Assembly: GCA_900546225.1 (NCBI GenBank)
Contig: URBZ01000005.1
Location: 1-64,000, forward strand
DNA: 64,000 nt
Direction: 5' to 3'
Source of the DNA: an uncultured Rickettsiales bacterium
GTDB lineage: Bacteria; Pseudomonadota; Alphaproteobacteria; Rs-D84
Every line of letters begins with the position of its first letter. Position 1 is the stretch's first letter. Below the pieces are notes generated by a model. It was not told the DNA's origin, did not search any database, and worked only from the letters and a program-made list of their open reading frames with translations. The translations under genes were made by a program, and so were the position numbers. This document shows, piece after piece, positions 18,399-25,316 of the stretch.

Positions 18399-18436
18399 GT
18401 GATACAGTGATAGAGTGATTTAGTGATAAAGTGTTT
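18397..18436 (+). repeat. Tandem AGTGATA-type repeat
   Basis: Four to five degenerate copies of AGTGATA with 1-2 nt linkers (AGTGATACAGTGATAGAGTG, then ATTTAGTGATAAAGTG). The same unit occurs in reverse complement at 356-385. Starts right after the dnaK terminator. Confidence 0.6.
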
Positions 18437-18437
18437 T

Positions 18438-18513
18438 AATCCTGCTTTGTGCAGGATTTTCATTGCTCTCTGCGCTTCGCTCTCTATAAATAAACGCGCC
18501 AAATGGCGCGTTT
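18438..18513. terminator. Two hairpins between dnaK and the phosphofructokinase gene
   Basis: AATCCTGC-TTTGT-GCAGGATT with TT after it (18438-18460) and AAACGCGCC-AAAT-GGCGCGTTT (18492-18513). The second lies just beyond the phosphofructokinase stop and probably terminates that minus-strand gene. Confidence 0.6.
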
Positions 18514-18515
18514 AT

Positions 18516-19595
18516 TTATTTTATTTCACCGATATAGATTCCCATATGATGGGCGACGTCCAATAATGGATCGTCGGGCGCGACAAATGCGTCTGATGTT
18601 TTCAGCCCTGGGATTTTTGGATCATCAACAATTTCGCCGGCGTCAAAGAAATCAGACAAACTGACCGTTTTTACGTCATTGCCGTCCAATGCCGTCATAA
18701 CATATGTTTCATTGTTATCAATCGCGTGCAGTGCGCAATCGGCAAAACGTACCGCCAAAATGCGGTCGCATGCAGTGGTGTCACCAACGCGTTGGGTGTG
18801 TTCTGGGAATACGGCGCGGTTTGCAATACCCGCAGCGGTCAATTTGCGCGAAATAATATCGGCGGGACGTCCAGAATGCCCACGCAGGTGTACCCCCTCT
18901 GACACAACAATGATGCCGTAATCTGTGTCGGCGTGCTGTATGTGTGCAATAACCGAATCCAAATCAAATTTGATTTCTGGTATCAATATAACCTCTGCAC
19001 CGGCAGCGATACCACCATGCAACGCCAACGCACCACAATCGCGCCCCATGGATTGTACTACAAACCAACGATGGTGACTGCGTGCGGTCAACATCAACTG
19101 GTCACAAAAAGATGTCAGTTGTTGAACAGCCGTGCTGAACCCAACCGTGCGGTCGGTCAGTGGCATGTCCAAATCAATCGTTTTTGGAATACAAATCAGT
19201 TGCAGGTCTGCATAAATCGCACGGTTGCACCATGCTAACGACAAACTGCCGTTACCACCAATCAGAATCAGTGCGTCCAGTTTTAATTCCTGTAATGATT
19301 TGCGTAATCTCTTGTTGAAATTGTCCAGTTTGCCGCCCTCGGCCGCGGTTTCAAAATTCATTGCACCGGCGTGACCGTTGTGCAGAAAACTGCCCGCCAA
19401 GCGTGCGTTTTCAATCGGCAACGTGTCGTCATTTAATTCGATAACACGGGGTGGTGTTGTGCACAGACCGTCTGTGCCGTCCAGAATCCCCAAAACCTGC
19501 CACCCGCGCAGGCGCGCGCCACGTGTCAAACGCTGAATAACCGTGTTCAGACCGGAACAATCACCACCGGTCGTCATAATACCTATTTTCTTCAT
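18516..19595 (-). CDS. 6-phosphofructokinase family protein
   Basis: Phosphorylates fructose 6-phosphate in glycolysis, using ATP or pyrophosphate. The 359-residue protein has GIMTTGGDCSGLN at the start, GGNGSLSLA at 113-121 and PKTIDLDMPLTDRTVGF at 137-153. Gly in the GGNGS position that separates donors points to ATP, whereas Lys in PKTID is typical of pyrophosphate-dependent enzymes; the usual TIDND is TIDLD, keeping the first (catalytic) Asp. Donor specificity therefore cannot be read with confidence. I chose the ATG at 19595, which has GGGGGAG upstream. Confidence 0.9.
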   Translation of the reverse strand: MKKIGIMTTGGDCSGLNTVIQRLTRGARLRGWQVLGILDGTDGLCTTPPRVIELNDDTLPIENARLAGSFLHNGHAGAMNFETAAEGGKLDNFNKRLRKSLQELKLDALILIGGNGSLSLAWCNRAIYADLQLICIPKTIDLDMPLTDRTVGFSTAVQQLTSFCDQLMLTARSHHRWFVVQSMGRDCGALALHGGIAAGAEVILIPEIKFDLDSVIAHIQHADTDYGIIVVSEGVHLRGHSGRPADIISRKLTAAGIANRAVFPEHTQRVGDTTACDRILAVRFADCALHAIDNNETYVMTALDGNDVKTVSLSDFFDAGEIVDDPKIPGLKTSDAFVAPDDPLLDVAHHMGIYIGEIK

Positions 19596-19619
19596 AATCT
19601 CCCCCAAAAATCTGGTCTG

Positions 19620-19665
19620 ATTATATCATATTTGAGTTGACAAAGAAAGATTATTTGCAATAATT
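19620..19665. promoter_or_regulatory. Divergent promoters of the phosphofructokinase and LysM genes
   Basis: Minus strand: consensus TATAAT at 19625-19620, about 25 nt before the phosphofructokinase ATG, with a weak -35. Plus strand: consensus TTGACA (19637-19642) with AATAAT at 19659-19664, 16-nt spacing. The two promoters interleave. Confidence 0.6.
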
Positions 19666-19705
19666 TGTCCAAAGTTTTAATTCCAAACGTTTCAGGAGAT
19701 TACAC

Positions 19706-20866
19706 ATGGCAAAAAGCAATCAAAAGCCAACGAATATCGGCAAAACAAAGCGCAGCACAGATGATTTGATAAATGATGCAATCGCCCAACAGAATAACTG
19801 GATGGAAAATCGTCGCAATTTTGCCAGACGTTTCTTGAAGACATTGAATATCTTTGCACGCCCCGCCCCACGCAATGACGCGGAAATTCAGACGGCGGCG
19901 ACGTCGGCACGTACGGCACGCAATTCACGCAGTGGTCTGCGCGCGTATTGGTTTCCAATTTTGTGCGCAATCTTTGTTATCTGTGTTGCAATTTGGGTAT
20001 TGTTTGTGCGCGTAAACAATACAACGACACAGGTCGTGGTTGTGCCATCTGTCCCAGAACCGGTTGTTCAGACCGTTGACGATAACACCATTCCATCGTT
20101 TGACATTGTTCGTATTGAACCTGCGGGCTCTATCGTTGTTGCGGGTCGTTGGTTGCCACATCAGAATATATCAATCGTAATCAATGGTAAAATCGTTGCC
20201 ACAGAACGCACTGATTCTGATGGTGAATTTGTGTATGCACCCGCGCGCGTGTTTGATGCTGGCAACTATACAATCTCGCTGGTTGGTGCAGATGATGGCA
20301 CAAAATCCACCGAAAACGTATTTGTTTATGTTTCGCCACATGGGTATAAACATTCGGTTTCTTTGCTGATGACGCGTGACGGCAGTACGATGTTGCAAGC
20401 CCCATCACAGTTGGCGGACGGTGATTTGGTCGTGTCCAAGATTGATTATCTGGATACTGGTCGCATTGTTGTAACCGGTGATGCGTTGCCACGTCTGCGC
20501 GTATCGTTGTCGTTGAATAATAAATATTTGGGTTTTGCACGCGTATCAGATCACAAACATTTTGGACTGGGCGCGGACGTTGGTGAATTGGAAACCGGCA
20601 AAGAATATACGTTGACGGTACGCCTGCACGATGGTGACGGTCGCACGGTGGCACAGGTTGGACATACATTCACAATGCCTGAAATGACCGGCGACGACAA
20701 CACATATTATACGGTTCGTCGTGGCGATTGCCTGTGGATTATTGCGCGTAATTTCCTGCGTCGTGGTGTTTTGTTCAGCATTATTGCCGAACGCAATAAT
20801 ATTGAAAACCCAAACCTGATATATCCAAAGCAACTGTTGCAAATCCCAGTTGGTGAAAGCAAATAA
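19706..20866 (+). CDS. Membrane-anchored LysM-domain protein, 386 aa
   Basis: Bitopic cell-envelope protein of unknown role. A basic cytoplasmic N-terminus (residues 1-82) precedes one transmembrane helix (AYWFPILCAIFVICVAIWVL, near 85-104). The periplasmic part holds two beta-rich, Ig-like segments (SIVVAGRWLPHQNISIVING and GRIVVTGDALPRLRVSLSLN start alike, suggesting an internal duplication) and ends with a LysM domain (YYTVRRGDCLWIIARNFL ... NPNLIYPKQLLQIP) for peptidoglycan binding. The layout resembles alphaproteobacterial envelope proteins with C-terminal LysM. The ribosome site is CAGGAG. Confidence 0.88.
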   Translation: MAKSNQKPTNIGKTKRSTDDLINDAIAQQNNWMENRRNFARRFLKTLNIFARPAPRNDAEIQTAATSARTARNSRSGLRAYWFPILCAIFVICVAIWVLFVRVNNTTTQVVVVPSVPEPVVQTVDDNTIPSFDIVRIEPAGSIVVAGRWLPHQNISIVINGKIVATERTDSDGEFVYAPARVFDAGNYTISLVGADDGTKSTENVFVYVSPHGYKHSVSLLMTRDGSTMLQAPSQLADGDLVVSKIDYLDTGRIVVTGDALPRLRVSLSLNNKYLGFARVSDHKHFGLGADVGELETGKEYTLTVRLHDGDGRTVAQVGHTFTMPEMTGDDNTYYTVRRGDCLWIIARNFLRRGVLFSIIAERNNIENPNLIYPKQLLQIPVGESK

Positions 20867-20867
20867 T

Positions 20868-20893
20868 ATACGCGCCGCAATGGCGCGTTTTTT
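20868..20893 (+). terminator. Terminator of the LysM gene
   Basis: ACGCGCC-GCAAT-GGCGCGT followed by a T-tract, directly after the stop. Confidence 0.9.
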
Positions 20894-20902
20894 GTTCAAA
20901 TA

Positions 20903-20958
20903 AAAAACATCGGCAGTTTGCCGATTTAATTTCTGGTGCGGGCGAAGGGAATCCCTCG
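20903..20958 (-). pseudogene. Partial duplicate of tRNA-Gly 3' end plus its terminator
   Basis: On the minus strand the 3' end of the tRNA-Gly (CCA, discriminator, acceptor strand and part of the T arm) and the following terminator hairpin ATCGGCA/TGCCGAT are repeated, 167 bases from the intact gene at 21101-21174. The copy has lost a GAAC block in the T arm and everything upstream, so it cannot form a tRNA. The 142 bases between the copies contain no gene. Confidence 0.7.
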
Positions 20959-21073
20959 GCATTAAAAATGCCTGCGGGCAAACCGTGACGATTTCGCGGC
21001 GTTACACTTGCAAAATCTACTTGTTTTCGAACCCTCTGGTCGGGTTCTCTTCCGGCGTCACATGCCAAAAATA

Positions 21074-21094
21074 AAATCGGCAAAATGCCGATTT
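21074..21094 (-). terminator. tRNA-Gly terminator
   Basis: AAATCGGCA/TGCCGATTT perfect 9-bp hairpin, with TTTTATTTTT-like sequence downstream on the minus strand. Confidence 0.75.
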
Positions 21095-21100
21095 GATTTT

Positions 21101-21174
21101 TGGTGCGGGCGAAGGGAATCGAACCCTCGCCTAAAGCTTGGGAAGCTTTCGTTCTACCATTATACTACGCCCGC
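21101..21174 (-). tRNA. tRNA-Gly (anticodon CCC)
   Basis: 74 nt with encoded CCA. Acceptor GCGGGCG pairs with CGCCCGC, discriminator A. The anticodon stem AAAGC/GCTTT closes a 7-nt loop TTCCCAA, giving CCC (reads GGG). The T arm GAGGG-TTCGATT-CCCTT is normal. Confidence 0.93.
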
Positions 21175-21239
21175 AATGGTTCAACGGTGCAGATTCTATA
21201 ATAAATTTGTCGGGTTGTCCAGACCAAATCAATAATAAT

Positions 21240-21268
21240 TTGACTTTTGATAATTTTTGGTTCATAAT
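21240..21268 (+). promoter_or_regulatory. Promoter of the rpsP operon
   Basis: TTGACT (21240-21245), 17 nt, CATAAT (21263-21268). This leaves a leader of about 130 nt before rpsP, long for this genome and a candidate for regulation. Confidence 0.6.
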
Positions 21269-21407
21269 AGCCCCGCAAATCCCAACAGATTGCCATTTAT
21301 ATAAATCCAGTACGCGGTATGCGTGTGGAACATCAACCGACAAGTTTTGTCTTTGATGGTGGTTTTTCTGTGTGGGTAAACAGTTAGAAATACTAAGGAG
21401 CAAAATT

Positions 21408-21842
21408 ATGGCAACTGTTATTCGTTTGGCACGTTTCGGCGCAAAAAAACGTCCATATTATCACATCGTTGTTACAGATTCTCGCAATGCGCGTAATTCT
21501 GGTAACGTTTTGGAAACCATTGGTAAATACGACCCAATGTTGGCACGCGACAATGAAAAACGCGTTGTTATGGACGTTGAAAAGGTTAAATCTTGGATCG
21601 CCAAGGGTGCAAAACCATCTGACCGCGTTTATCGTTTCTTGGTAAATGCTGGTTTGGCCGAAAAGAAACCAATTCCTGTTCAGACAAAGAAGAATCAGCA
21701 ATCTGAAAAAACACAGATGAAGATTAAAGACAAAGCTGAAAAGTTGGCCAAGATTGCCGAAGAAAAGGCAGCAGCAGAAGCAGCAGCAAAAGCCGCCGCG
21801 GAAGCCCCAGCTGACGCAGCCGCAGAGGCCACAGCAGAATAA
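21408..21842 (+). CDS. rpsP: 30S ribosomal protein bS16
   Basis: Small-subunit protein. The family core spans about 80 residues (TVIRLARFGAKKRPYYHIVV, GNVLETIGKYDP, KPSDRVYRFL). The 144-residue product carries an extra 50-60 residue Lys/Glu/Ala-rich C-terminal tail ending DAAAEATAE, longer than typical S16. I chose the ATG at 21408 after AAGGAGC. First gene of the trmD operon. Confidence 0.96.
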   Translation: MATVIRLARFGAKKRPYYHIVVTDSRNARNSGNVLETIGKYDPMLARDNEKRVVMDVEKVKSWIAKGAKPSDRVYRFLVNAGLAEKKPIPVQTKKNQQSEKTQMKIKDKAEKLAKIAEEKAAAEAAAKAAAEAPADAAAEATAE

Positions 21843-21855
21843 TTTTGCTTTTATA

Positions 21856-21881
21856 AATGCGCCCGCAATGTCGGGCGCATT
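21856..21881 (+). promoter_or_regulatory. Strong hairpin between rpsP and rimM
   Basis: AATGCGCCCG-CAATGT-CGGGCGCATT is a perfect 10-bp stem in the 51-nt gap, without a T-tract. It may block 3' decay or attenuate readthrough so that S16 is made in excess of RimM. Confidence 0.6.
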
Positions 21882-21893
21882 CGGTAATTTGTC

Positions 21894-22361
21894 ATGAATG
21901 ATACATCAAAAATCTTGGTCGGAAAAATTGTCGCACCCCAAGGCATTCGGGGCGAGGTTCGCGTTCAGACATATTCTGAAAATCCGATGGATTTCAAGCA
22001 TTTTGATGTGTTGTGTTCAAAATTCAAATCCAGCGAGTTTCATTTTGTGCGTCGACTGAATCCGACGTCCGATGTTATAATTGCACGAATTGATGGCATT
22101 GCCGATCGCAATGCGGCAGAAACGTTGCGTGGCACAGAACTGTTCATATCGCGCGATGCGTTGCCAAAACTGGGGGCGGACGAATATTATCAATCCGATC
22201 TGATTGGTTTTACGGTTATGCGTGATGGTAAAAATATTGGTCGTGTGGTGTGTTTCCAGAATTACGGTGCGGGTGATATTATCGAACTGGAAAATGGCGA
22301 CATGGTGTCATTTATTGGTGCAAACGTTGATTTGAACGCAAGGGTTATAGTGGTTAAATAA
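21894..22361 (+). CDS. rimM: Ribosome maturation factor RimM
   Basis: Assists late 30S assembly by binding S19. The 155-residue protein has the N-terminal RimM domain start VGKIVAPQGIRGEVRVQTYSE and the PRC-barrel segment EYYQSDLIGFTVM near 97-110. No clear Shine-Dalgarno sequence; it starts 12 nt after the intercistronic hairpin. Second conserved gene of the trmD operon. Confidence 0.94.
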   Translation: MNDTSKILVGKIVAPQGIRGEVRVQTYSENPMDFKHFDVLCSKFKSSEFHFVRRLNPTSDVIIARIDGIADRNAAETLRGTELFISRDALPKLGADEYYQSDLIGFTVMRDGKNIGRVVCFQNYGAGDIIELENGDMVSFIGANVDLNARVIVVK

Positions 22362-22362
22362 T

Positions 22363-22470
22363 ATGGCTATTGTAAAAATAAATTTTGCCGGAATTGGTAA
22401 AAAAATAAATACAGAATGCAATTGGGATTTTCTGGCGTGCCGTTATAAAAATAAAGAAAAGGTGCGATAA
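22363..22470 (+). CDS. Small hypothetical protein, 35 aa
   Basis: A short frame that starts 1 nt after the rimM stop and ends 1 nt before the next ATG, so it fills the gap exactly. The product begins MAIVKINFAGIGKKINTEC, includes two Cys, and has a basic end KNKEKVR. I do not recognise it. The tight fit supports translation by coupling; sequence alone cannot prove it. Confidence 0.5.
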   Translation: MAIVKINFAGIGKKINTECNWDFLACRYKNKEKVR

Positions 22471-22471
22471 A

Positions 22472-22774
22472 ATGTTACCACGTACTTTTGTTCGTATGGA
22501 TACCGATGATGCGTATGTTCCACGTCGCCTGACCCAGTCGTCGAACGGTGATTTGTGGTGCTCGTGCGTTTATACATGTGACCAGTTTATGACATATCCG
22601 GTTGATGTGCTTGGTCGTCGTATTATTCCGTTGGATGCAACATGTCCGAATTTGGCCACAGCGGGTATGAAATGTACTGGCGAATATATCTGGTGCAACG
22701 GTGCGGTCAGACAACAAATGCCGCGTCGCGATACATTGCAGATATGGCAAAATTGCAATAAAAAACAACGTTAA
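22472..22774 (+). CDS. Hypothetical cysteine-containing protein, 100 aa
   Basis: Not recognised. The product has six Cys (WCSCVYTC near residues 29-36, then around 58, 67 and 74) plus one near the C-terminus, and no signal peptide. Paired Cys with intervening basic residues suggest a small zinc-binding fold. It sits between rimM and trmD, where other bacteria have no gene, with GGTGCGATAAA upstream. Confidence 0.7.
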   Translation: MLPRTFVRMDTDDAYVPRRLTQSSNGDLWCSCVYTCDQFMTYPVDVLGRRIIPLDATCPNLATAGMKCTGEYIWCNGAVRQQMPRRDTLQIWQNCNKKQR

Positions 22775-22780
22775 AAGAAA

Positions 22781-23467
22781 ATGCACTTTAACATATTGAC
22801 CATTTTTCCAGAAATGTTTCCTGGCACGTTGGCCGGCGGTGTCGTTGGTCGTGCGTTGGAACGTGGTGTGTGGTCGTATGACGCGATAAACATTCGTGAT
22901 TTTGCCATAAATAATTACGGCAGTGTTGATGACGAACAATTCGGTGGTGGCGCGGGTATGGTTATGCGTCCCGACGCATTGGGTGCAGCGATTGATTCGG
23001 TAAAAAATCGTGGCAAAATCATATACTTTTCGCCACGCGGGCCACGCCTGAATCAACAAATGGTGCGTGAATTTGCCGCGGATGCTGATGCAACGTATAC
23101 CCTGCTCTGTGGTCGATACGAAGGAATAGATCAACGAATCATCGAAGAATATGATATAATGGAACTATCAATCGGCGATTATATACTGTCTGGTGGGGAA
23201 ATTGCCGCCCAAGTTTTTGTTGACAGTTGCGTTCGCTTGATAGATAATGTCCTGCACGGTGGTGCTGAATCCACCGCGAACGAGAGTTTCGAAATCGGGG
23301 GGCTGGAATGGCCGTTATACACCCGCCCGTCGGCATGGCGTGGACGTAAAGTCCCAGAAGTCCTGCTGTCCGGTCACCACGGCAATATCGAACGGTGGCG
23401 GAAACAACAATCGGACGCGATAACACAAGAACGTCGTCCGGATTTAATAAAGGAAAATGAAAAATGA
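22781..23467 (+). CDS. trmD: tRNA (guanine37-N1)-methyltransferase TrmD
   Basis: SPOUT methyltransferase that methylates G37 of tRNAs and prevents frameshifting. The 228 residues include NILTIFPEMFPGTL, GGGAGMVMRPD, LLCGRYEGIDQRIIEE and SIGDYILSGGEIAA, which form the trefoil-knot SAM site, and LLSGHHGNIERWR. It starts 6 nt after the preceding gene and overlaps rplS by 4 nt. Confidence 0.97.
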   Translation: MHFNILTIFPEMFPGTLAGGVVGRALERGVWSYDAINIRDFAINNYGSVDDEQFGGGAGMVMRPDALGAAIDSVKNRGKIIYFSPRGPRLNQQMVREFAADADATYTLLCGRYEGIDQRIIEEYDIMELSIGDYILSGGEIAAQVFVDSCVRLIDNVLHGGAESTANESFEIGGLEWPLYTRPSAWRGRKVPEVLLSGHHGNIERWRKQQSDAITQERRPDLIKENEK

Positions 23468-23853
23468 GCATTATTAAAAAAATCGAAGCAGCGCAAATCG
23501 CTAAATTGAAAGGTGAAAAGGTTATCCCTGATTTCAAAGCGGGCGATACACTGAAAGTATCTGTAAAAATCAAAGATGGCGATAAATACCGTATTCAGGT
23601 TTTCGAAGGGGTTGTTATTGCGCGCGATGGTGGTACTGGTAACAATGCGTCGTTTACAGTACGCCGCGAATCTTATGGTGTTGGCGTGGAACGTAAATTC
23701 CCACTGTACAGCCCAGCGATTGAAAAAATCGAAAAGGTTCGTATCGGTCGTGTTCGTCGTGCAAAATTGTTCTTCTTGCGCGGTTTGTCCGGCAAAAAGG
23801 CGCGTATCGTCGAAGATTTGGCGGCTGCGTCTGCGGAAAAGAACGCAAAATAA
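23464..23853 (+). CDS. rplS: 50S ribosomal protein bL19
   Basis: Large-subunit protein at the 30S/50S interface. 129 residues with the family signature FKAGDTLKVSVKIKDGDKYRIQ, FEGVVIARDGGTGNNASFTVR and RREKVR-like KIEKVRIGRVRRAKLFFLR. Coupled to trmD by ATGA overlap; last gene of the operon. Confidence 0.97.
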   Translation: MSIIKKIEAAQIAKLKGEKVIPDFKAGDTLKVSVKIKDGDKYRIQVFEGVVIARDGGTGNNASFTVRRESYGVGVERKFPLYSPAIEKIEKVRIGRVRRAKLFFLRGLSGKKARIVEDLAAASAEKNAK

Positions 23854-23880
23854 TTTGCATGAATCATTTTGTAAATTCAA

Positions 23881-23905
23881 AAATACCGCCATCGGCGGTA
23901 TTTTT
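23881..23905 (+). terminator. Terminator of the trmD operon
   Basis: AAATACCGCC-ATC-GGCGGTATTT followed by T-rich DNA. Confidence 0.93.
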
Positions 23906-23918
23906 GTTTTTTATCAAT

Positions 23919-23947
23919 TTGACATTATAAACACCCGAATGTATCAT
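23919..23947 (+). promoter_or_regulatory. Leaderless promoter of the DUF2155 gene
   Basis: Consensus TTGACA (23919-23924), exactly 17 nt, TATCAT (23942-23947), then 7 nt to the ATG at 23955. There is no room for a Shine-Dalgarno sequence. Confidence 0.75.
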
Positions 23948-23954
23948 AATTGGT

Positions 23955-24308
23955 ATGAAGACAATCTTGAAATTTTTACCAGTATTTTTATTATGTGCAA
24001 CCGCATCAAATGCATACGCGTATGTAAATCGTGATGTGGCGACATTGCGCGTTATGAACAAAGCCGCCGGCAAAACACAAACCGTGCAGATTCCTGTCGG
24101 ACGCGATGCGACGTTTGAAAAACTGAATATTACCGTTCGCGCGTGCAAACAGACCGACCCATTCGCAGCCGAAGATTTCTTTGCATTTGTCGAAATCACC
24201 AATGGGGCCGAGGGGAAAATTTACAGTAATTGGTTGTCGCGCAATGAACCTGGGGAAAATCCAGTTCAAAATGCGGACTATGATGTATGGTTGGTAAAGT
24301 GTGAATAA
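23955..24308 (+). CDS. DUF2155 domain-containing exported protein
   Basis: Alphaproteobacterial family of unknown function. A signal peptide (ILKFLPVFLLCATASNAYA) leads a 95-residue mature part with the family landmarks: ATLRVMNKAAGKTQ, FEKLNITVRACKQTDP, FFAFVEI, and the closing YDVWLVKC. The two Cys (VRAC, VKC) probably form a disulphide in the periplasm. Followed after 12 nt by another membrane-anchored gene. Confidence 0.85.
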   Translation: MKTILKFLPVFLLCATASNAYAYVNRDVATLRVMNKAAGKTQTVQIPVGRDATFEKLNITVRACKQTDPFAAEDFFAFVEITNGAEGKIYSNWLSRNEPGENPVQNADYDVWLVKCE

Positions 24309-24320
24309 TGGGGGTAATCC

Positions 24321-24626
24321 ATGAAGAATGTTAAATTGATATTGAAATTATTTATTGGTGTGGCGGCATTGCTGTTGGTTATGGTGGTGTTTTCGTGCAC
24401 CCTGCGCAAGGGTAACTTGGAAACCGATAATTTGAAGGCGTGGCGTGCGGCATCATTGGACAGACGTGCGGCGGCCGTGCGTATGCTGACGGCGACCGAT
24501 GACGATACCGAACTGATGGTGGCGTGTGTTGATAAAATTGCAACCCTGCCCGATTCCGGTGAAATGGCGGTGCGTGACGCGGTATCATTGTGTTATACCG
24601 GCGCGCAAATCAAACAAAATCAATAA
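24321..24626 (+). CDS. Small membrane-anchored protein, 101 aa
   Basis: Not recognised. An N-terminal hydrophobic segment (LILKLFIGVAALLLVMVVFSC) could be a transmembrane anchor or a poor lipoprotein signal; FSC differs from the usual lipobox. The rest is helical and charged with two Cys (VAC, LCY). It ends exactly where the next gene begins (TAA ATG). Confidence 0.65.
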   Translation: MKNVKLILKLFIGVAALLLVMVVFSCTLRKGNLETDNLKAWRAASLDRRAAAVRMLTATDDDTELMVACVDKIATLPDSGEMAVRDAVSLCYTGAQIKQNQ

Positions 24627-25316
24627 ATGAAACGCGCTGCTCTGTTCGTTGTTCTGTTGTTGACTGGGTGTGGTGTATCGCGCCAGATTGGTGACGAGTA
24701 CATGGGCGCAAAGTATGTAAATGACCCATTGGGCGAAGGGCGCGCGCCCGACACCGACCCGCTGATACGCAGTGATGCGTTTGATTGCACAACCTTTGTG
24801 GAAACGGTGTTGGCGCATGGCGATGTTGATACGTTGAATAAAATCAGATATAAAAACGGCGAAATTGACTTTATAAATCGCAATCACTTTATTGAAACAG
24901 AATGGTTGCCCAACAATGCTAATATTGTAAAAAATGTCAGTGCGCGTTATGGACAAACCGCCCTGCGCCATGTTGTTATCAATCGTGCGGCGTGGTTGCA
25001 ACGCGTGCACAATATTGATTCTGATGCGGCGGTGGTGGAAACCGATATTGAATACATTCCGTATGATAATATAACAACACTGAAAACCGACCGACCAATG
25101 ATTGTTTTATTTATTGTTGGCAATACAGGAAAAAGTGATATCATAGGCACGGATTTGGCGGTGGTGCATATGGGTTTTCTGATGCCAGATGGCACGTTGC
25201 GTCATGCGTCCAGCACGGCGGGACGTGTTGTTGATGTGCCGATGTCGGAATATATTGCGGCCCGTCGCCAGAACAAGAATAATCTGGGTATAACATTATT
25301 GGAAATACTAAAATGA
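24627..25316 (+). CDS. DUF1460-type lipoprotein (amidase-like)
   Basis: 229 residues with a clear lipobox (LLLTGC). The motif FDCTTFVETVLAH near residues 51-63 matches the catalytic-Cys segment of DUF1460, an NlpC/P60-like family annotated as N-acetylmuramoyl-L-alanine amidase-like. HMGFLMPDGTLRHASS near 180 would supply the His. Likely an envelope-bound peptidoglycan hydrolase; substrate unknown. Its stop overlaps the tsaD ATG (ATGA). Confidence 0.8.
   Translation: MKRAALFVVLLLTGCGVSRQIGDEYMGAKYVNDPLGEGRAPDTDPLIRSDAFDCTTFVETVLAHGDVDTLNKIRYKNGEIDFINRNHFIETEWLPNNANIVKNVSARYGQTALRHVVINRAAWLQRVHNIDSDAAVVETDIEYIPYDNITTLKTDRPMIVLFIVGNTGKSDIIGTDLAVVHMGFLMPDGTLRHASSTAGRVVDVPMSEYIAARRQNKNNLGITLLEILK

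Noticed and set aside
18397..18436. Possible CRISPR array
   Set aside because: Units are 7-8 nt with 1-2 nt linkers, far too short for repeats and spacers, and no cas genes are in the window.
20934..21060. A second functional tRNA next to tRNA-Gly
   Set aside because: Only a 3' fragment matches; the T arm is damaged and no anticodon or D arm can be folded.
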